Positions 59,004 to 64,000 of a stretch of DNA of 64,000 nucleotides are shown here, piece after piece. This stretch comes from an uncultured Bacteroidales bacterium (GTDB lineage: Bacteria; Bacteroidota; Bacteroidia; Bacteroidales; UBA932), in NCBI GenBank assembly GCA_900319855.1, contig ONQC01000011.1:1-64000 (forward strand), given 5' to 3'. The translations under genes and the position numbers were made by a program. The notes under the pieces were generated by a model. That model did not search any database. It worked only from the letters and a program-made list of their open reading frames with translations, and was not told where the DNA came from. How positions within the stretch are numbered: position 1 is the first letter of the stretch; each line of letters opens with the position of its first letter.

Positions 59004-59190
59004 TCTCACTACTTAAGAAAAGACGAGAAGATCGGCTAAAAGGAGAAAAAACCGTTCTGATGAACGAAATGCACAGATTTTCTAAGCAAAAAAAGCGCTC
59101 ACACGACTTTGACACTCGCATTATTTTAGGGATTATTTTACCGAAAAGGAGAGGCAAAACCGGGAGACAAACGTTTTTTTTATGATATGC

Positions 59191-59221
59191 TTTTGTTTTT
59201 TACAAAAAAGGCGTAACTTTG
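59191..59221 (+). promoter_or_regulatory. Promoter of the small XRE regulator
   Basis: TTTTG at 59191-59195, 18 bp, TAACTTTG at 59214-59221. The leader begins with a hairpin (59226-59250: GCAATCTC, 8-nt loop, GAGATTTGC, one bulge). Confidence 0.7.
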
Positions 59222-59278
59222 CAATGCAATCTCGAAGTAGTGAGATTTGCAGTTTTAAACCCCCAAGAAAAAAACTTA

Positions 59279-59512
59279 ATGACAACGTATGACAACCTCG
59301 TCCGCGAGATTTGCGGACGGATCCGCGAGGTACGGAAGTCCCGTGGTCTGACCATCCAGGCAGTGGCAGACCGGTGCGGTATGAAACGCTCCAACCTCAG
59401 CCGGATTGAGGCCGCCAAGAACAACGTAACCCTGAAGACCCTCTGCTCGATTTGCGAAGCATTGGAAATCGACGTCCATGACCTGTTCATTCCGCGTCCC
59501 ATAAAAAAATAA
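59279..59512 (+). CDS. Small XRE-family HTH transcriptional regulator
   Basis: A 77-residue protein, ATG at 59279. It is almost only a Cro/C1-type helix-turn-helix: IREVRKSRGLTIQAVADRCG, MKRSNLSRIEAAKNNVTLKT and LCSICEALEIDVHDLF. It has no effector domain. It has a complete promoter, a leader hairpin and a strong terminator, so it is a stand-alone unit. The target is unknown. Single HTH proteins of this sort are often antitoxin-like or housekeeping regulators; no toxin gene is adjacent. Confidence 0.88.
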   Translation: MTTYDNLVREICGRIREVRKSRGLTIQAVADRCGMKRSNLSRIEAAKNNVTLKTLCSICEALEIDVHDLFIPRPIKK

Positions 59513-59547
59513 GGCAAGCAAGAGCCAATATATTTTACATTTCGTAT

Positions 59548-59578
59548 GGCAGATTCTTATGAATCTGCCGTTTTTTTT
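59548..59578 (+). terminator. Intrinsic terminator after the XRE regulator
   Basis: A perfect 9-bp stem GGCAGATTC-TTAT-GAATCTGCC, then G and eight T. Confidence 0.93.
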
Positions 59579-59631
59579 GAATTCCGGTAAAAATTCGTAA
59601 CTTCGAACCACACTAAAACAGTACCCTGTCC

Positions 59632-61356
59632 ATGAAACGGATCATCGAATGTGTCCCGAACTTTAGCGAAGGGCGCAACAAACAGATTATCAACGCTATA
59701 GTAGAATCCATCGCCAATACGGAATGCGCTGGGGAAAAGGTCAAGGTCCTCGATGTCGACCCGGGGCAGGCAACCAACCGGACGGTCGTCACCTTCGTCG
59801 GATCTCCCGAGGCCGTCTTGGAGGCCGCTTTCCAGGGCGCCCGGAAAGCCCAGGAACTCATCGATATGCGTCTACACCACGGCGCCCATCCGCGCAGCGG
59901 CGCCACCGACGTCCTGCCCCTGATCCCGGTTGCGGGAATCACCCTGGAAGAATGTGCCGCACTGGCCCGCACCCTGGCGAAACGGCTGTACGAAGAACTC
60001 GGCATCCCCTGCTACTGCTATGAGGCAGCCGCCTTCACGCCCGAACGCAAGAACCTGGCCGTATGCCGTGCCGGTGAATACGAAGCCCTCCCGGAAAAAA
60101 TCGCGGATCCGACCCGCAAACCGGACTTTGGACCGGACTCCTATAACGAAACCGTCGCCCGTGCCGGTGCTACCAACGTCGGCGCCCGCAACTTCCTCAT
60201 TGCGGTCAACTACAACCTCAATACCACCTCGACCCGCCGCGCGATGGCCGTCGCTTTCGACGTGCGCGAGAAAGGCCGCAAGGCCCGCGAAGGCGGCTCG
60301 CTGACCGGCAAGCTGCTCAAGGACGAAAAAGGTGAGCAGATCTGGATCCCCGGGACCCTGAAAGGCTGCAAGGCCATCGGCTGGTACATCGACGAATACG
60401 GCATTGCCCAGGTCTCCATGAACATTACGGACATCCAGGCGGTTCCCCTCCACATCGCTTACGAAGAAGTATGCCGGGCCGCCGCCGCCCGTGGGTTGAA
60501 GGTCACCGGCGTGGAGATCGTCGGCCTGATTCCGAAGTCCGTGCTGATCGATGCCGGAAAATACTATCTCGAAAAACAACAGCGGTCCCTCGGCATCCGT
60601 GAGGAAGAAATCATCCAGATTGCCGTGAAATCCATGAGCCTGGACGACCTGAAGCCCTTCCATCCCAAGGAGAAAGTCATCGAATTCCTGATGGAGGACG
60701 AAAAAGAACTCGCCGCCAAGCACCGGCTGATCCGCATGACCGCAGAAGGATTTGCCCGTGAAACGGCGTCTGAATCGGCGGCTCCGGGCGGAGGTTCCAT
60801 CTCTGCGTATATGGGCGCCCTGGGCGCAGCTCTCGGCACCATGGTCGCTAACCTGTCCGCCCACAAGCGGGGCTGGGACGACCGGTGGAAGGAATTCTCC
60901 GACGTAGCCGAAGAAGGCCAGAAGGTCATGGATGAACTCCTGGCCCTGGTCGATGAAGATACGGCCGCTTTCAACCGGATCATGGACGTCTTCTCCATGC
61001 CGAAAGGCACGGAAGAGGAAAAGGCCGCCCGGGCCGAAGCCCTGGAAGCGGCGACCCTTTATGCCACCCAGGTTCCGCTCCGCACCATGGAAACGGCCCT
61101 GCGCGCCCTGCCGGTATGCCGGGCCATGGCGGAGAAAGGCAATCCCGCCTCCGCTTCCGATGCAGGCGTAGGCGCCCTGGCCGCCGTCGCGGGCATCCGC
61201 GGCGCCGCCCTCAACGTGCGCATCAACGCCGCCGGTCTCAAGGACCGGGAGGCCGCCGCACGCCTCACCGGCCGGGCCGCCGAAATCGTCGCTACCGCAC
61301 AGCAGCTTGAAACCGAAATCCTTACCCTCGTCAATCAGCATATCGACCATGAATAA
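59632..61356 (+). CDS. ftcD: Bifunctional glutamate formimidoyltransferase / formimidoyl-THF cyclodeaminase
   Basis: A 574-residue fusion. Residues 1-about 330 form the formimidoyltransferase (IIECVPNFSEGRNKQIINAI, DVDPGQATNRTVVTF, HHGAHPRSGATDVLPLIPV, GYxID-like GWYIDEYGIAQVSMNI). Residues about 365-574 form the cyclodeaminase (SESAAPGGGSISAYMGALGAALG). It moves the formimino group of N-formimino-glutamate to tetrahydrofolate and releases ammonia, the last steps of histidine degradation. It overlaps hutU by 8 bp. A weak -7-like TAACTTCG lies near 59598. Confidence 0.96.
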   Translation: MKRIIECVPNFSEGRNKQIINAIVESIANTECAGEKVKVLDVDPGQATNRTVVTFVGSPEAVLEAAFQGARKAQELIDMRLHHGAHPRSGATDVLPLIPVAGITLEECAALARTLAKRLYEELGIPCYCYEAAAFTPERKNLAVCRAGEYEALPEKIADPTRKPDFGPDSYNETVARAGATNVGARNFLIAVNYNLNTTSTRRAMAVAFDVREKGRKAREGGSLTGKLLKDEKGEQIWIPGTLKGCKAIGWYIDEYGIAQVSMNITDIQAVPLHIAYEEVCRAAAARGLKVTGVEIVGLIPKSVLIDAGKYYLEKQQRSLGIREEEIIQIAVKSMSLDDLKPFHPKEKVIEFLMEDEKELAAKHRLIRMTAEGFARETASESAAPGGGSISAYMGALGAALGTMVANLSAHKRGWDDRWKEFSDVAEEGQKVMDELLALVDEDTAAFNRIMDVFSMPKGTEEEKAARAEALEAATLYATQVPLRTMETALRALPVCRAMAEKGNPASASDAGVGALAAVAGIRGAALNVRINAAGLKDREAAARLTGRAAEIVATAQQLETEILTLVNQHIDHE

Positions 61357-63367
61357 GTTCCAGGAAGAAATCTTGGCGGGCATTCCGGACGTCCTGCCGG
61401 CACCCAAGCCCTACGATCCGTCCATCAACCATGCACCCAAACGCAAAGATATCCTCACCCATGAGGAAAAGGTCCTGGCCCTGAAGAACGCCCTGCGCTA
61501 TTTCCCGGCCAGACACCACGCCGTCCTCGCCCCCGAATTCGCAGAAGAACTGGAGCGCTACGGCCGCATCTACATGTACCGGTTCCGCCCGGACTATGAG
61601 ATGTACGCCCGCCCCATTGACGAATACCCGGCAAAATCCCGCCAGGCGGCCGCCATCATGGCCATGATCCAGAACAACCTGGATCCACGCGTCGCCCAGC
61701 ATCCGCATGAACTAATCACCTACGGCGGCAACGGCGCCGTATTCCAGAACTGGGCCCAGTACCGCCTGACCATGCAGTATCTGGCCAACATGACCGACGA
61801 GCAGACCCTATCCATGTACTCCGGTTTCCCGATGGGTCTTTTCCCGTCCCACAAGGACGCCCCGCGCGTGGTCGTCACCAACGGCATGGTCATTCCCAAC
61901 TATTCCAAACCGGACCACTGGGAGAAATTCAACGCCCTGGGCGTATCCCAATACGGGCAGATGACGGCCGGCTCCTACATGTACATCGGCCCGCAGGGCA
62001 TCGTCCACGGCACGACCATCACCGTCATGAATGCGGCCCGCAAACAGCTTTGGGCCAAAGGTCTTGACGGCAACGACAGGGCCGGGATGCTCTTTGTGAC
62101 CGCCGGTCTCGGCGGGATGTCCGGCGCCCAGCCGAAAGCCGGCAACATCGCCGGCGTGGTCAGCGTAACGGCGGAGATCAATCCCCTGGCCGCCCGCAAG
62201 CGTTTCGAGCAGGGCTGGGTCGATGAACTCCACGAGGACCTCGACGAACTGATGGCACGGATCCGCAAGGCCACCTCCGGCAAGGAGGTCGTCTCCCTGG
62301 CCTATGTCGGCAATGTCGTGGACCTGTGGGAGCGGCTCGCTGACGAGGGAATCCATGTCGACCTGGGTTCCGATCAGACCTCGTTGCACAATCCCTGGGC
62401 CGGCGGCTATTATCCCGTCGGCTACAGCCTGGAGGAATCCAAGCAGATGATGGCCGACGATCCGGTCCGGTTCAAGGAGGCCGTCCAGGCTTCCCTCCGC
62501 CGCCATGTCGCCGCCATCAACCGGCTCGCTGACCGGGGAATGTATTTCTTTGACTATGGCAACGCCTTCCTGCTGGAGAGTTCCCGGGCCGGGGCGGATA
62601 TCCTGCGTCCGGACGGTTCCTTCCGCTATCCGTCCTATGTACAGGACATCATGGGACCGATGTATTTCGACTACGGATTCGGTCCGTTCCGCTGGGTCTG
62701 CATGAGTCAGGATCCCGAAGATCTTGCCAAGACCGACGCGCTGGCCGTCAAGGTGTTGCAGGAAATGGCCGCCACTGCGCCAAAAGAAATCCAAGGGCAG
62801 ATGCATGATAACATCCGCTGGATCGAAGAGGCCGGACGGAACCACCTGGTGGTCGGTTCCCAGGCCCGTATCCTCTATGCGGATTGCGAAGGCCGCACCA
62901 AGATCGCCCTGGCCTTCAATGAAGCCATCCGCAAGGGCGAGATCAAAGCCCCGATCGTGCTCGGCCGCGACCACCACGACGTTTCCGGCACCGACTCCCC
63001 CTTCCGCGAGACCTCCAACATCTACGACGGCTCCCAGTTCACGGCCGACATGGCCATCCAGAACGTCATCGGCGACGGGTTCCGCGGGGCCACCTGGGTC
63101 TCCATCCACAACGGCGGCGGCGTCGGCTGGGGCGAAGTCATCAACGGCGGTTTCGGCATGGTCATCGACGGCTCCGCCGATGCGGACCGCCATATCCGCC
63201 AGATGCTGTTCTGGGATGTCAACAACGGCATCGCCCGCCGCAGCTGGGCCCGCAACGAAGGGGCCCGGTTCGCCATCCTTCGCGAAATGGAGCGGACTCC
63301 GGAGCTCCGGGTCACCGTTCCCAACCTGGCCGACGAAAACCTGATCAGAGACATATTGAAAGACTAA
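61349..63367 (+). CDS. hutU: Urocanate hydratase
   Basis: A 672-residue urocanase, longer than the 550-residue proteobacterial form but of the length seen in Bacteroidota. MNKFQEEILAGIPDVLP starts within the end of ftcD. GGNGAVFQNWAQYRLTM is near residue 130, MTAGSYMYIGPQGIVHGTT and TAGLGGMSGAQPKAG bind NAD, and GATWVSIHNGGGVGWGEVIN lies near the C-terminus. It converts urocanate to imidazolonepropionate. The next step (hutI) is not in the window. Confidence 0.96.
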   Translation: MNKFQEEILAGIPDVLPAPKPYDPSINHAPKRKDILTHEEKVLALKNALRYFPARHHAVLAPEFAEELERYGRIYMYRFRPDYEMYARPIDEYPAKSRQAAAIMAMIQNNLDPRVAQHPHELITYGGNGAVFQNWAQYRLTMQYLANMTDEQTLSMYSGFPMGLFPSHKDAPRVVVTNGMVIPNYSKPDHWEKFNALGVSQYGQMTAGSYMYIGPQGIVHGTTITVMNAARKQLWAKGLDGNDRAGMLFVTAGLGGMSGAQPKAGNIAGVVSVTAEINPLAARKRFEQGWVDELHEDLDELMARIRKATSGKEVVSLAYVGNVVDLWERLADEGIHVDLGSDQTSLHNPWAGGYYPVGYSLEESKQMMADDPVRFKEAVQASLRRHVAAINRLADRGMYFFDYGNAFLLESSRAGADILRPDGSFRYPSYVQDIMGPMYFDYGFGPFRWVCMSQDPEDLAKTDALAVKVLQEMAATAPKEIQGQMHDNIRWIEEAGRNHLVVGSQARILYADCEGRTKIALAFNEAIRKGEIKAPIVLGRDHHDVSGTDSPFRETSNIYDGSQFTADMAIQNVIGDGFRGATWVSIHNGGGVGWGEVINGGFGMVIDGSADADRHIRQMLFWDVNNGIARRSWARNEGARFAILREMERTPELRVTVPNLADENLIRDILKD

Positions 63368-63371
63368 ACGC

Positions 63372-64000
63372 ATGACACACTTCATCTCCAGCGCCCGCCT
63401 CTCTTTGGAGCGGATCAAAGAAATCATCGACAACCACGAGCAGTTGGCGCTCTCCGAGGAAAGCGTCGCCGCCATTGAGAAATGCCGGAAATACCTGGAC
63501 AGCAAGATGGAGGACATCGACCGTCCCATCTATGGCGTCACCACCGGCTTTGGTTCGCTGTACAACATCACCATCCCGGCCGAAGACCTCAGCCAGCTGC
63601 AGCACAACCTGGTCATGTCGCATGCCTGCGGAACCGGCGAGACCGTCCGCCCCGAAATCGTCAAGATCATGCTGCTGCTCAAGGCCCAGAGCCTGAGCTA
63701 TGGGCACTCCGGCGCCCAGCTGGTCACCGTGCAGCGGCTGGTGGACATGTTCAACAACGACATCCTGCCGGTCGTCTACCAGCAAGGTTCCCTGGGCGCA
63801 TCGGGCGACCTCGCTCCCCTGGCCCACATGTGCCTGCCGCTCATCGGCCTGGGAGAAGTCCTGTACAAGGGCAAAGTCCGTCCTTCCACCGAAGTATGGG
63901 CCGAAATGGGCTGGGAGTCCATCCGGCTGCAGTCCAAGGAAGGCCTGGCCCTGCTGAACGGCACCCAGTTCATGAGCGCCCATGCCGTCTGGTCCATCCT
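63372..64000 (+). CDS. hutH: Histidine ammonia-lyase, N-terminal part (3' truncated by window edge)
   Basis: The first 209 residues of the enzyme that deaminates histidine to urocanate. GVTTGFGSLYN and LLLKAQSLSYGHSGAQLVTV are typical. GSLGASGDLAPLAH holds the Ala-Ser-Gly triad (residues 143-145) that cyclises to the MIO cofactor. It starts 4 bp after hutU. The gene continues beyond base 64000; hutI may follow. Confidence 0.95.
   Translation, partial: MTHFISSARLSLERIKEIIDNHEQLALSEESVAAIEKCRKYLDSKMEDIDRPIYGVTTGFGSLYNITIPAEDLSQLQHNLVMSHACGTGETVRPEIVKIMLLLKAQSLSYGHSGAQLVTVQRLVDMFNNDILPVVYQQGSLGASGDLAPLAHMCLPLIGLGEVLYKGKVRPSTEVWAEMGWESIRLQSKEGLALLNGTQFMSAHAVWSI

Noticed and set aside
1-64000. 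CRISPR array, prophage, insertion sequence, integrase, restriction or other defence system
   Set aside because: No regularly spaced direct repeats, transposase, integrase, phage or defence gene was seen; all long frames are accounted for by core genes.

Overview
The window is one chromosome segment, about 60 percent G+C by eye, from a member of the Bacteroidales (phylum Bacteroidota). Several independent signs support this. Most promoters are of the Bacteroidota sigma-ABfr type (TTTG, about 19-20 bp, TAnnTTTG). The RNA polymerase omega subunit has the Bacteroidota form. FtsA, MraY and MurC resemble their Bacteroidota relatives, and the division cluster lacks murF, murB and ddl. RseP is followed by a DUF4837 lipoprotein, and NigD-like, BACON and PBP1-LysM lipoproteins are present. 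The high G+C suggests a gut or rumen lineage such as Rikenellaceae or Cryptobacteroides, but that is a guess.

Layout. 1-2.2 kb: end of rseP, a DUF4837 lipoprotein, tRNA-Glu, rpsT, tRNA-Pro. 2.2-6.2 kb (minus): an OprO/OprP-like porin with a DASS transporter, then gdhA. 6.3-11.2 kb (minus): nadK-uppS-bamA-skp, an envelope operon. 11.2-14.4 kb (plus): pdxJ, a second Skp/OmpH-like protein, a PBP1-LysM protein. 14.4-18.2 kb (minus): recN, rpoZ, bamD, trxB. 18.3-22.7 kb: a Fur-family regulator with a NigD-like lipoprotein, a secreted phosphatase, an operon of a secreted protein, a nitroreductase and an MBL-fold hydrolase, then tRNA-His. 22.8-30.6 kb: an OadA-type carboxyltransferase, a broken radC, upp, miaB, a small lipoprotein, a SPOR protein, rpoN, msrA. 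30.7-46.3 kb: a complete 13-gene division and cell wall cluster, mraZ to ftsZ, behind a four-box MraZ operator. 46.4-50.6 kb (minus): gltX-rpiB-truB and an HPr-kinase-like gene. 50.6-57.2 kb: a BACON-endonuclease lipoprotein, a YgjP-like peptidase, rpsO, pnp, a dipeptide epimerase. 57.3-64 kb: NhaC antiporter, a 500-bp gene-free stretch rich in predicted RNA structure, a small XRE regulator, and a histidine-degradation operon ftcD-hutU-hutH that runs off the window.

The gene content is mainly core. No prophage, CRISPR array, insertion sequence or recognisable defence system was seen. The unusual material is mostly between genes: (1) a gap-free 92-bp repeat at two distant convergent gene ends, whose 18-bp hairpin arm differs at four positions by compensating base-pair changes; (2) a 119-bp long inverted repeat after ftsZ; (3) a G+C-rich multi-hairpin stretch of about 220 bp after nhaC that may be an undescribed RNA or regulatory element; (4) a widespread GTCATnCTGA-type repeat, one copy of which has been absorbed in frame into truB. 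Within genes, radC has an internal deletion and frameshift, and the carboxyltransferase keeps a biotinyl-like domain without the biotin lysine.

All calls come from reading the sequence and from family knowledge. No database search was run. Confidence reflects how diagnostic the visible motifs are.
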